DNA of 64,000 nucleotides from Vanilla planifolia (GCA_023846275.1 JAIUJO010000072.1:2298599-2362598); one strand, 5' to 3'; shown: positions 52,100 to 62,812, counted from the first letter of the stretch. Notes: generated from the sequence alone by a model not told the origin. A program made the numbers and translations.

Positions 52100-53142
52100 G
52101 CATGAAAAACACAAGAAATTAAAGGATTGTGATTATTTCTTTGAAGGTTTTGCACAATTTCTAAAAATTTCTAAATTATTATGCTTATAAATATTTAAAT
52201 AAAGCTTATATTTTTTATAAGATAGAAAATAAGGGAGAAAGTCAATTATTAAAAAGACAAAATAAGATAGAAAATAATAATAATAAAGAGAGATCAGAGA
52301 TGATTTAAAGATAAAAAAGGAAAAGAGAGAACTTAAAAGAGATTGAGGGAATAAAAAAGTTAAAAAGAGGAAAATGGGAAATAAGAGATGAATAAAAAGA
52401 AAGTGACAAATTAGTAAATAAGAAGATATAAAATGAACAGACTAATAAGGGAATCATAATAAGTGAGAGAAGAATGTGAGTTAATTTTAGAGATATTTAG
52501 ATAAAGAAAAAAGGAGAGAAAAAATTAAAGTAAATTAAAACCTTATTAATTAAACTTATAATATTTATTAAATATTACAAGTTAAACATATATACTATTT
52601 AATAATAAAAAATGATATAAAAAAAACTTAGGTCTTTTATTTTTTAGGAATATTATAAGAATTTAAGGAATATTTTAACTTTTTATTTAATATTATTTTT
52701 ATCATACTTAAGTAATAAATATTATAATTATTCTAATATATTATATTTTTAAGATCTAATATTGTTAATAAAATTAAATAATTCTTAACACTAATTATTT
52801 AATTTTGTATTTTTATTAATTTATAACATGATATAAATATATTTTAAAATTTTTAATTAAAAAATATATATACTATAATAAACATAAATTAATTAAAATT
52901 TATTATAAATTTTAAAAATCATTTTTCACATTATTAAACTACATTAAATATATTATCTTTTATATCAGATGATGTATCATATTTTTTTATATGAAACTAA
53001 CAAAATGTTGTAAAGATTTTGTTAAAGATTTGCTAAAAAAAATTAAATTTACAAATTATAATTTATAATCATGAAACTATTAACTTAACATGTTTTAATA
53101 ATCAATTATCATTAATAAAAAAAATGAATGTTATGAAAAAAA

Positions 53143-53257
53143 TATGTTTAACAACACTCTCAAGAGGTCACTCATCCCAAAACATGTCTCCCCAAGCAAG
53201 ACTAACATTATAGCACAAATGAGACCTAGTACTATAATGCTAAGGTGGTCGTATACA
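53143..53257 (-). pseudogene. 5S rRNA-derived core, type C
   Basis: Complement of 5S rRNA: CAAGAGGTCACTCATCCCAA, TCTCCCCAAGCAAGACTAAC, AAATGAGACCTAGTACTATA, TAAGGTGGTCGTATACAC. Confidence 0.84.
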
Positions 53258-54368
53258 CATAAGAAAGAAAAATAATCATTATTGTATTATTTTTTGTCTT
53301 GAAAATAATTAATCATAATGTATTGCAATAATATTATCTTATTTATATCAATATTAAAAATTTACATAAACTTTTTTATAACATAGAAATTAATTAATAC
53401 AATTTTCTTGTATTAGGTTATCATTCTTATAATTAAAAACTTGAATTACTATAAAAATACAAATAATAAATATAATTTTTTAAAAAATATAACATTTTAA
53501 ACTAAGGAACAAAAGAGATTTCTTAAATTTATTTAATCTATGTTTTAGGATAAGATAATAGAAATAGAGATAATTATTTAAAAAAAGAGAAAAGTCATTG
53601 ATTGATAAGTGTAAGATAAAGAAGAAAACAATAATTAAGAGAGATGAGAGATGATCTGATGAAGAAAAAAGATAAGATGGAATATAAAAGTGATAGAGAG
53701 AATAAATAAAAATACAAGATAGAGAGAGAAAAGAAATAATGGATAGTAGAGGAGAGAAAGGGACTAAGAAAGTATAAAAATATAGAGAATAAAGAGAAAA
53801 AATAAATAGAATGATAATAATAGCAAAAAGTATGTGAGACAATAAGATAAAGAGAAAAACTAAAAAAATAATTTAAAAAGAGTTAAATGTTAATAATTAA
53901 ACTTATAATGCTTATTAAATATAAAACATAAATCATATTTAATATTTATTTATTTAAAAATATAAAAACCATTAGAGGCTTATTATTTTATTTATACTTA
54001 AAAAATAAAAAACTTAATTAAATAATAAATAATATAATTATTCTAATATATTATCTTTATTTTATATAACATAGATAACAATATAATTAGTACTTAAGAT
54101 TAAAAAAATAATTTCAAATTACATATTTTTTATAATATAATGTTACTCATTTAAAAAATCTATAGACATCATGTATATATACTATGATGAACTTAAATTA
54201 ATTTTAATTTATAATTATTATATAAAATATATAATAATATTATAAAATTTTTATTAAAAATTAATTATTAAAATGATAATCATAAACTAGGTTTTTAATT
54301 ATTTAAATTTTTTATATTAACATGTTATGAAAACTAATTACAACTCATTTAAAAAATCCTACAAAAAG

Positions 54369-54485
54369 TATGCACAACATAATTTCTCAAGAGGCCACCC
54401 ATCCTCATAGTACTCTTGCCTAAGAATCTTAATGTCAATGTTCTAGTTAGATGATATGATGTAATGTTTGTGTGGTCACACATGC
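54369..54485 (-). pseudogene. 5S rRNA-derived core, type D
   Basis: Complement of 5S rRNA: CTCAAGAGGCCACCCATCCT, AGTACTCTTGCCTAAGAATC, TTCTAGTTAGATGATATGAT, GTGTGGTCACACATGC. Confidence 0.83.
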
Positions 54486-55628
54486 ATGTAAATGAAAAAT
54501 TATCATAGTTATGTGATTATTGTCTTTATGATTATTAATATATTTTAAAATATTATAAATTATCAAATATATATTTTTTTTAACAAAATAATGCTTATCA
54601 TATATGTGTGAATATGTTATGATATCAATATTTTATTTATATAAAATAAATAAAAAACAATTAATAAAAATTTAATATTTGAAACTTTTGACATTAATAT
54701 ATAAGGTTTTCTCTCAATACGTTATCATTCTTATAAAAAGAATTAAATTAAATAAAAAAGATGAATAATAAAACTTATTATTATCATTAATGTTAAACAT
54801 TAAACTATATAATATGTGAGATTTTAGATATTACTTTAATTAATGGACATAGAAAGAGATAATGGAGACCTAAATAATTATTTTTTAGGAGAGAAAGTTA
54901 TTGATTAGAAAGAGTAAAATAAAGAGAAAAATAATAAGAGAGATTAATGAGACATTATTTAACAAAAAGAAAGTAAAATGGAGAATAAAGGAGAGATAGA
55001 GGGAAAAAATAAAAGGATGAATTATAGAGAAAGACAAATGGACTAATATAGGAGAGAGGGAGGAGAAGAAGAATATTAAATATGGAATATTAAGAGACAA
55101 AGAGGGAATGATGATAGGAAAGAGAAAAAGATGAGAGAAAAATAGAGATATTAATATAAAAAAAAGTTATAAAATAAAAACAATTAATCCTACATAATAT
55201 GTAATACTAATAAAATTTAAAAACTATTTGATGTTTGTTATTACTTTAGAATATTACTAATATTTAAAAAATTGACTGTTAATATAATATTTTTTTGAAC
55301 TCTAAAATTTTAAAATATAATTTTGCTATATTTAAAAAATTAAATACACAACCTATATATGTTATTATAAACATTAAAAAATTGTTATTTGTTATAATTG
55401 ATATAAGTTGTTTAATAAATTTTTATCTAAATTGAAATATTATTTTATTATATAAAGTGATGTCTTATATTTATTATTATATAAAATTGATAATGAATTT
55501 ATAAAGTTATTTTAAGAAAAGTATTACTATAATAGTAATTATGAACTATCATTTATAATAGTTTGTTTACATTATAATGTTATAAAAACTTATTATTGTT
55601 CATTAGAAACTGGAATATTATAAAAAAA

Positions 55629-55749
55629 TATGTGCAACCCGTGGACGCCTAAAAAGGACATCAACAAAAATGATCCTCTCCCTCATGCAAGATTATCTTT
55701 TGAGTTCTAACGATATCTAATACTAAAATGCTAGTGTTGTCAAACATGC
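55629..55749 (-). pseudogene. 5S rRNA-derived core, type E
   Basis: Complement of 5S rRNA: GTGCAACCCGTGGACGCCTA, CCTCTCCCTCATGCAAGATT, TTTTGAGTTCTAACGATATC, TAATACTAAAATGCTAGTG. It keeps two CpGs near its 3' end. AAAAAAATATG lies directly left of it. Confidence 0.82.
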
Positions 55750-56459
55750 TCACAAAAAAAAATATCATAGTTGTGACTATTGGTTTTATGAAAATAAACT
55801 ATTTTTAAAGTTTGCAAATTATCAAGCTTATAAACCTTAAATAACATTTATGCTTGTCATATATGTCATAATATATTATAATATAATTATTTTATCTAAA
55901 TTTAATGAATAAATAGTTATATTTATTTTAATTTTTGAAAAATTAGATAACTCTGAATGAAATTTTTTTCAATTATATTTTTCTGTTATAAATTAAAAAA
56001 TAAAATTACGCAAAAAATATTTATAATAAAATATGAAAATTTCAAATATATTATATATTAAACTATACAACTTTAGAGATTTCTTAAATATTATTAATTG
56101 ATGGGTTTAAAAGATATAATAGAGCTAGAGATGAACATTATGTAGAAGAGAAAATCATTGAGTCATAAGAGTAAAATAGGTAAAAAATAAATAATAAAGA
56201 GAGATGAGAGAAGATTTAATGAAGAAAAAAAGAGAGAACATAAATAAGATAGAAATAATAAACAACGAAGTTAAAAGAATGACAAAAAGGGGAAGTATAA
56301 AGGAGTGAGAGAAGCAAAATTTAAAGAGATAGAGAATAAAAACACAAAAAAATAAATAATAAGAGAATGACAACAAGTTGCTATAGTAAGGAAAATAATA
56401 AAACATCAAAATATGAGATGTGAGAAATAATTTAATAAAAACTAACAATCAAAACATAA

Positions 56460-57770
56460 TGGGTTGCTACAGTGAACTGCTACGGTTCGAGGTTGCTTGC
56501 ATAATAAACCATAAACATTCCAATGCTGAATTGGATACCTTATTTCGTTGCATCTCTATAAATCCAACAAAAAAATGAATTTTGTCTCTAGTCGCTCGAG
56601 ATGGCAATTCCAGAACACAGTAAGCACGATGAACCAAGTTAGTAAACAACAACTTTAATTGCAGAAATATCTTATAAGTAGAAAACAATTTTGCATCTGA
56701 GCAATGTGAGACAAAAAAATGCCAACTTATCTATGTGTTGAATTTGCGAATTAGGGGATTGACGTGCACCAAGTGATTGATTTAAAGATCACCACCACAA
56801 TTTGTCATTCAAACTGTTAATTCTGTTTGCAGTCCAATTGCACTGACTTGCCATCAGGCGGTCCTTTTTTCCTCACCTTGCCAAGTTAAATTCTATCGTC
56901 ATATCACTATTCTAATCTAACAAACACGATCAATTTCATACATACCAAGGTATCTATTTGATTGCATCCACCTGATTGCTCTGTTTGTGCGATCAAATAG
57001 TCTCAGAGCATTCTAATCGAACGGTTACTGCACAACGGCTATTTTAGTGGTTATTTTGAGTTGTTGGAGATTTTTTTATTTATTTCATAAATAAAATATT
57101 GGAAAAGTTGCAAAAATTCTAATGGCTAAATTGTGTCTTTGGTAATTATATTCAACTCACAAATTGTATTTAAATAGGAGATTTTTGTACGAAAATAAGA
57201 AGAAAAAATTTTATATGATTTCAAGAAAATTTTATAGCCGAGGGCAACTCATTTCCATGGTTGTTTTCATATGCTACAAATCCATTCAACCGTCAAACTT
57301 ATGAAATTCCTTTATTTCTATATTAAGCTAAATTATCAATTTTTGTAATATTTAATTTATTTAATTAAGATACTTGTGCCTTTTTAAAGAATTCATCAAA
57401 CATATGATTTTAGTTGTATTGATTTAGATTTTATGTCGCTAAATATTTTTCTTTTTTTAGTTCTATTTTGTTGTAAGGCTCTAGTAGCTCGTGCCATTTA
57501 TCTCATTATAAGATCATAGTAGTCTGTCCAGATTGTCTCTTTCTTGTGAGCATTTAGCCAACCCGTCTTTCGATGTAGGGCTTATATTGTGTTTTGTTTG
57601 TCTCGTTTTTTCTTGGGGTGGACATAAGCTCTTTTTATTCGTCGATCAATGTAAAAATCGATTGTGTAGATTTTTAACTAGCGTTTAGTTTTCAATTACA
57701 TGACATTTTAAAAAACATAACATGTTTTCAAAATAAAATAAAAAATTATAGAAACTAACATTCAATACTT
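56460..57770 (+). repeat. L module copy 9 (cut by inversion junction)
   Basis: L copy opening with GGGTTGCTACAGTGAACTGC. It has TAAATAGGAGATTTTTGTAC near 57,171 and TTCTTGGGGTGGACATAAGC near 57,609. It follows the L consensus to TTCAATACTTC at about 57,770 and then changes to inverted D-type sequence. Confidence 0.78.
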
Positions 57771-58457
57771 CATATATGCTATTAAATATTGCATAATATT
57801 AAATTATTATATTTTATAAATATTATAAGTTTTATTGTTAAGATTAAATTTTTTTAATTGTTTTACATATGTTTTTTCCCTTTATTTTAATATGAATCAT
57901 ATTCTGTCACTTCATTCTCTATCATATTATTAATCTATTTTTTCTCTTTATTCTCTATCTCCAAATATTTTTCTTCACTTCTCCTTCTCCTTTATCATTC
58001 TTAATTTCTTATTTCTCTCTTTTTCACTTTTTTAATTTTTTCTTTATCTATTATATGTTCTTCTTTTATTCTCTCCTTAATTAAATAATCTCTCATCTTT
58101 CTCTATTATTATATTTCACTTTATTTTACTCTAATTAACTTATAACTTTCTCTCTCTCACACAATTGTTAATTTTTCAGTTTATATGTTTTTACTTCTTT
58201 TTAGTTTTTACCTGTAAAAATTATTATATATTGAAAGAAAATCTCTTGTGTTATTTTAAACATTTATGCAGATAATAATTTATTTAATTTATTTTCTTAA
58301 TTTTATGTAAATAAGATACTGATACTAGAATATATTAATATACATATTATAAGCATAATTTTTCAAAAAAAGTAAATATACTTGATAATTTAGATTATTT
58401 TAGAAATGATTTATTATAGTCAAGACTAATTATGCAATTATGATAATTTATCATTTG

Positions 58458-58581
58458 CATGTATGTATGACCACAATAGTAGTATAGCATTGGATCTCAT
58501 TAGAACTTCAAAGTCAGACTTTCTTAGGCAAGAGCACTGTTAGGATGGATGGCCTCATGAGACGTTCTCGATTTAAACATA
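58458..58581 (+). pseudogene. 5S rRNA-derived core, type D, inverted
   Basis: Reads directly as 5S rRNA: GTATGACCACAATAGTAGTA, TTGGATCTCATTAGAACTTC, TTCTTAGGCAAGAGCACTGT, TAGGATGGATGGCCTCATGA. These parallel GATCATACCAGCAC, GGATCCCATCAGAACTCC and AGGATGGGTGACCTCC of plant 5S. Confidence 0.85.
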
Positions 58582-59507
58582 TTTTAATAGTTTTTTTTTC
58601 TGAGTTAGTGATAATTAATTTTAATAACAGGTCAATACATAAAAAAGTAAACTATTAAACATAATTTTTATAATTACAAATTTGGTAATTAGTATTTAAT
58701 AACAACATTATAACATAATTATCAATTATAATAAATTAGATTTATATTAAAAATGACATATTATGTAATATAATAAAATAATTATTTTAAATTTATTAAA
58801 TATTGAAAAAAATAACTTATTTCAATTATAATAAATTCGATTTATTTTTAGTTTATAATATTAAATATATTTTTGTGCATAATATCTTCAAATAAAATAA
58901 TATTATTTTCAAAAAAATAAATATAAAACGTTTTACCAAAAATATTAAATAATATTTATATTTTTAACATATATTATGTCAAATTAGGATAACATATTAT
59001 AATAATTATATTATATATTTTTAAATAATATTTTTAAGTATGAATAAAATAATATAAAATTAATTGTTGAAATTTTTTTTAAAATATTTATAATATTCTA
59101 ACATAATGATAAACATCAATGTTTTTTTATTTATACTACCTTCTCTTTTATGTTTTCTTAATTCTTTTTCTATTTAATAAATTATCTTTTGACTCTGTCT
59201 ATTGTTATTTTTCACTTTATCTTACACTTATCAATCTATGATTTTTTCTTTATTTTAAATTAGTTATCCCATTTGTATTATCTCATTCTAGTTTTTATAG
59301 TTTTTGTTTTATTAGATTTCTTTTTTTATAAGATTGATAAGATAACAAAAGAAAAAAAATCTTAGTTATTAATATCTATGTTATTAAAAATAATAATTTT
59401 GTAATATTTTATGTATTTTATGAAAAAAATAATTAGTGCTAAAATATATTATAATTCATTATTTTAAAGAAAATAATAACAAAACTATGATTATTTTTTA
59501 TTTTTGT

Positions 59508-59628
59508 TCAAATACGACCACACCATTATTATAACATTGGAACACATTAGTACTACAATGTTATGTTTTCTTGATTGAGAAAAACTTTTACATAGGTGTC
59601 CAATTGAAAGTATTGTTACACATATTTG
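59508..59628 (+). pseudogene. 5S rRNA-derived core, type C, inverted
   Basis: 5S rRNA sense with more change: ACGACCACACCATTATTATA, ACATTGGAACACATTAGTAC, TTGATTGAGAAAAACTTTTA, CATAGGTGTCCAATTGAAAG. Position and spacing fit C. Confidence 0.72.
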
Positions 59629-60866
59629 TTAATAGCATTATTTTTCTAATGAATGATAATTTATTTTTTTATCATGTTAATTTTAAAAATTCAAATGATT
59701 ATAAATTATAGTTTATAAATTCAATTTTGTTATTTAATTATTACTAACAACTTTCTAATATTTTTTTTCAATTTCATGCAATAATAAATATAAATAAAAT
59801 GTGATATAAAAACGAAATTTTAATATAGTTTATTATTGCAAAAAATTCTTACTCAAAGTACAATAAATAAGAATTAATTTATTTTTAAAATAATATGTAT
59901 AAGTTGTGTGCAAAACTTTTCAAATATAGTAATATTAAATTATTAAATATTGGAAATCTAAAATAAAATAATTAATGATAAATATTTTTTTAAAACAAAC
60001 ATTACATCAAATAAAGCTAACTTATTAGTATAATTATAATATTTGTAATTTACTTATTTATTTAATTTCAATTGTAAAAAATATAATTTTAGGTTAATAG
60101 TCAAAATATTTTTAAAGATTTGTAATATTTTAAAATGATAATTAATCTAGAATAGTTTTTTATTTTTTTATTATTAAATATTATATATGATTAATTTTTA
60201 ATATTTAATAAATTTATAATTTTAATTATTATAGTTTTATTTTTATTTAATTTTTTCTATCATTTTTTCTCATTATCTCAATGACTTTCGAATTCTCTCA
60301 GTTTCCTCTCTCTTATTATCATTCTTTTTTTGTCTCTTCATTCATTATTTCTTTATGTTGTTGGACTCTCTCTTTTTAGTATGCATGTCGTTTTTCTCAT
60401 TCCGTCTATCTTACTTATTTATTTATTATCTTTATCTCTTTTATGTTATTTTTTCATTAAATCATCTCTCATCTCTCTCAATTAATATTTTCATATATAT
60501 TTATATCTTATAGTTATCTCCATCTGCATTATCTCATTTAAACTCATCATTTAATAATATTTAATAAAGCTCTTTTTTTATATTATTTAGTATAAAATAT
60601 TTTTATAAATAAAATTTTTTAATTATGTTTATTATTTAATTTCAATTTTTATTTAAATAATGTTTTCATAATGAAATAAATTCATATGTATTAATTTTTA
60701 ATATCATCAAAAAATAATTATTTACATAATTATTTATTTATTTTGTTTAAAAACAATATTGATATCATAATATTTTATGTCTTGTATAAAAGCATAAAAT
60801 TTATTAAAAAGTGTAAAAGCTTGATAATTTAGGAAATTTTTTAAATGATTCATTACCTTAAAAAAA

Positions 60867-60953
60867 TCGCACAACTCCAAATTTAAGCATGCTTAAAAAA
60901 GCATAGTGTTAGGATGGTTGACTTTTTTTGAAAACCTATTGTTCGAAATTGTT
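60867..60953 (+). pseudogene. 5S rRNA-derived core, type B, inverted, 5' part lost
   Basis: 5S sense from the A box region on: AACTCCAAATTTAAGCATGC, TTAGGATGGTTGACTTTTTT, then a degraded 3' end before TTCATAGCATT. The first third of the gene is missing. Confidence 0.75.
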
Positions 60954-61482
60954 TCATAGCATTTCGTTTTCTAATTATTGATAAAAAATTTTTATAATAT
61001 TCTACTTTTGAGAAATAATTATTATAAAATATAATTTATAACAAAAGTTTTGTAATTAATTTTAAAAATTAACTTTAAAATATTGTTATAAATTTAATAT
61101 AATGATGAATTTGACACATTATGTAATATAATAGAATACTAACTTTTTAATTTTTATATGAAAAAAATAACTACTATTAGTTTTAAGAAATAAATATTAA
61201 TTTATGTTTATAATTTTGTATAGATGATGTGTGTCAAATGTTTCAATAAAGAAATATTATCTTATAAAAAATTAGATGTTAAAATAATATTTTTTTAATA
61301 TAAAAAAATTGAAATATTTATAATATTTAAACAAAATAATAAATTACAGATATTTTAAATATTGTTTTTTATTTAATATTATATATAGTTAACATATTAT
61401 AAGTTTAATTATTTGGATTTAACTTTTACTTAATTATTTTTACACTTTTTTTCTCTTTATCTCAATGTCTCTAATATTCTCT

Positions 61483-61500
61483 TATTTTCTTCTCTCTTTT
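61483..61500. repeat. 18-bp direct repeat, left of GC-rich insert
   Basis: TATTTTCTTCTCTCTTTT, identical to 62,149-62,166. The two copies bracket the GC-rich insert as a target-site duplication would. The sequence is low-complexity, and a further near copy lies at 62,179-62,194, so chance or local duplication is possible. Confidence 0.6.
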
Positions 61501-62148
61501 CCTGAAATAAGCCTTTATTAAACATAAGCATGCGGCGTCCCTTAAGGGGGATCGAACAGGAAATCCAAATACATTAACTTGCAAAGCGGCTCAGGGAGAG
61601 GCACACCTCGTCCCCAGCTGAAGCTGGACCAGCACGCAGCACGCGCCACCCAGTCCGCCAGCGCGTTACCTTCTCTATAAATACAGGAGATGACAAGGGC
61701 GTCAAGATCGCGGGCATGGAGAATTGCATTGGCAAATAAACCCCTCGTGGGCTCCTGGGCAAGGAGATCACGCACTTCCAGCATGGCCTGCGTTGAGTCG
61801 GTTTGGAACTCGATGGCCCGAGCGTCCGGGAACGCAGATCTAGCCACTTCAAAGGCCTCCAACAAGGCATAGACTTCCATGGCTCCACTCGCTTGAGAGA
61901 TTACTTTCTTTCCAAACACCAGCAGGGGCTTCCCCACATGATCCCTAGCAACCAGGCCAACGCCCACCGAGTGATCCCCAACAGCTGCATCACAGTTGAA
62001 TTTGACCCATCCAGTGGGAGGAGGAACCCAGTTTTGGGCTACATTCAGTTCAGGTGAACTGAGCGGGTTCCCGCAGGACATGGAAGGATGCGTTCGGTGA
62101 AGCAGAGCGACCTTAATCACCATTTTTATTACTACCATTTTTGCCTGG
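61501..62148 (-). mobile_element. 5'-truncated LINE-type retroposed fragment with RNase H domain
   Basis: A 648-bp GC-rich block inside the AT-rich inverted A spacer, bracketed by a perfect 18-bp direct repeat. On the minus strand it carries an RNase H coding region and then a short 3' tail with AATAAA (plus-strand 61,514-61,519 reads TTTATT). Plant LINEs often end with an RVT_3-type RNase H domain, so a severely 5'-truncated LINE copy is the best explanation. Odd points: there is no poly(A) tail, and the first 30 bp or so (62,118-62,148) resemble the flanking A spacer near 62,195-62,225, so the true 5' end may lie near 62,115. A retroposed host RNase H-like gene is an alternative. Confidence 0.65.
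61542..62138 (-). CDS. RNase H-like (RVT_3) domain protein, LINE C-terminal fragment
   Basis: Open frame of 198 residues. From about residue 38 it shows the plant RVT_3 RNase H fold: WVPPPTGWVKFNCDAA, then GVGLVARDHVG, then AMEVYALLEA, FQTDSTQAM and YREGNALADWVA. The four acidic catalytic positions of type I RNase H are present: D50 (NCDAA), E88 (AMEVYA), D114 (QTDS) and D162 (LADW). In LINEs this domain removes RNA from the RNA-DNA hybrid during reverse transcription. The first 25-35 residues come from the insert border and have no family match, so the start codon is probably not native. The C-terminus (LMYLDFLFDPP) is typical of these proteins. No RT domain is present, and codon use is GC-rich, unlike everything around it. 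Probably not a functional gene, although the frame is intact. Confidence 0.75.
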   Translation of the reverse strand: MVVIKMVIKVALLHRTHPSMSCGNPLSSPELNVAQNWVPPPTGWVKFNCDAAVGDHSVGVGLVARDHVGKPLLVFGKKVISQASGAMEVYALLEAFEVARSAFPDARAIEFQTDSTQAMLEVRDLLAQEPTRGLFANAILHARDLDALVISCIYREGNALADWVARAACWSSFSWGRGVPLPEPLCKLMYLDFLFDPP

Positions 62149-62166
62149 TATTTTCTTCTCTCTTTT
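62149..62166. repeat. 18-bp direct repeat, right of GC-rich insert
   Basis: Second perfect copy of TATTTTCTTCTCTCTTTT. The adjoining region 62,133-62,214 also repeats TACCATTTTTGCCT at spacing 68, evidence of a local duplication next to the insertion. Confidence 0.6.
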
Positions 62167-62812
62167 CAATATCACAGTTATTTTCTTCTCTTTTCATTAT
62201 TACCATTTTTGCCTCCTTATCACCAGTCTCAAAATATTTTTCTTTGACTCTCTCTCTAGTATCCTTTTCTACTTTTTTATTTCCCACCGTTTTAGTTATT
62301 TATTTTTTGTCTTTTCTACATTCTTCCTTTTCATTTTCTCATTATTAAACCATCTCCCATCTCTTTATATTATTATTTTTTTTTTCTTGTTTCTTATTAT
62401 CAAATAATGGTTGTCACTCTTTTATAAGATAGATATCTCCATCTTCATTATCTCATTTTGAGTTCATTAATTACAAATATTTCAGGTAGTATTATGTTGC
62501 ATAATGTAATATATAATTTTTATGATAAATATTTATTTTATTATTTATGTTTATTAAGTAATTTAATTTTTCATTTATAGGAATGATAATAAAATTGAGG
62601 AAATTCTTATGAATTAATATGTACATTTTAAAAAATAATATATTATTTAATTATTTAATTTTTTAATATCATTTAAATATTTATATTATAATGTAAAATG
62701 ACATATATAATAAGTATAAAAAAGCTTTGAAGTGCATTTAGTTATTAATTTAAATTTTTTTAATTGTTCATTATTACTAAAAGAACGATCACGTAACTAC
62801 GATTTTTTCTTT

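Larger units (their letters stand above)
50730..57770 (-). repeat. array unit H8: complete A-B-C-D-E-L higher-order repeat
   Basis: A 7.0 kb unit with cores at 50,730 (A), 52,031 (B, internally deleted), 53,143 (C), 54,369 (D) and 55,629 (E). The B spacer is shortened near 52,215. Purine tracts lie at about 51,200-51,530, 52,210-52,540, 53,540-53,870, 54,840-55,150 and 56,100-56,360. L runs from 56,460 and is cut at about 57,770 by the inversion junction, losing roughly its last 150 bp. Confidence 0.85.

Noticed and set aside
6343-56448. More than 20 short minus-strand reading frames rich in F, L, S, I and Y that look like membrane proteins and recur through the array
   Set aside because: They are translations of the pyrimidine strand of the purine tracts. 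They sit at the same place in each module, differ in frame, start and end between copies, and have no domain. Their similarity follows from repeat DNA similarity.
6085-57770. CRISPR-like array of spaced repeats
   Set aside because: The repeats are far too long and far apart, diverged, and clearly 5S; the sequence is plant nuclear DNA.
61574-62057. Other frames overlapping the RNase H region on both strands
   Set aside because: Shadows of the GC-rich RNase H frame, without domain signatures.
62088-62407. Plus-strand hydrophobic frames right of the GC-rich insert
   Set aside because: Same artefact in inverted orientation, running from the insert into the pyrimidine tract of the A spacer.
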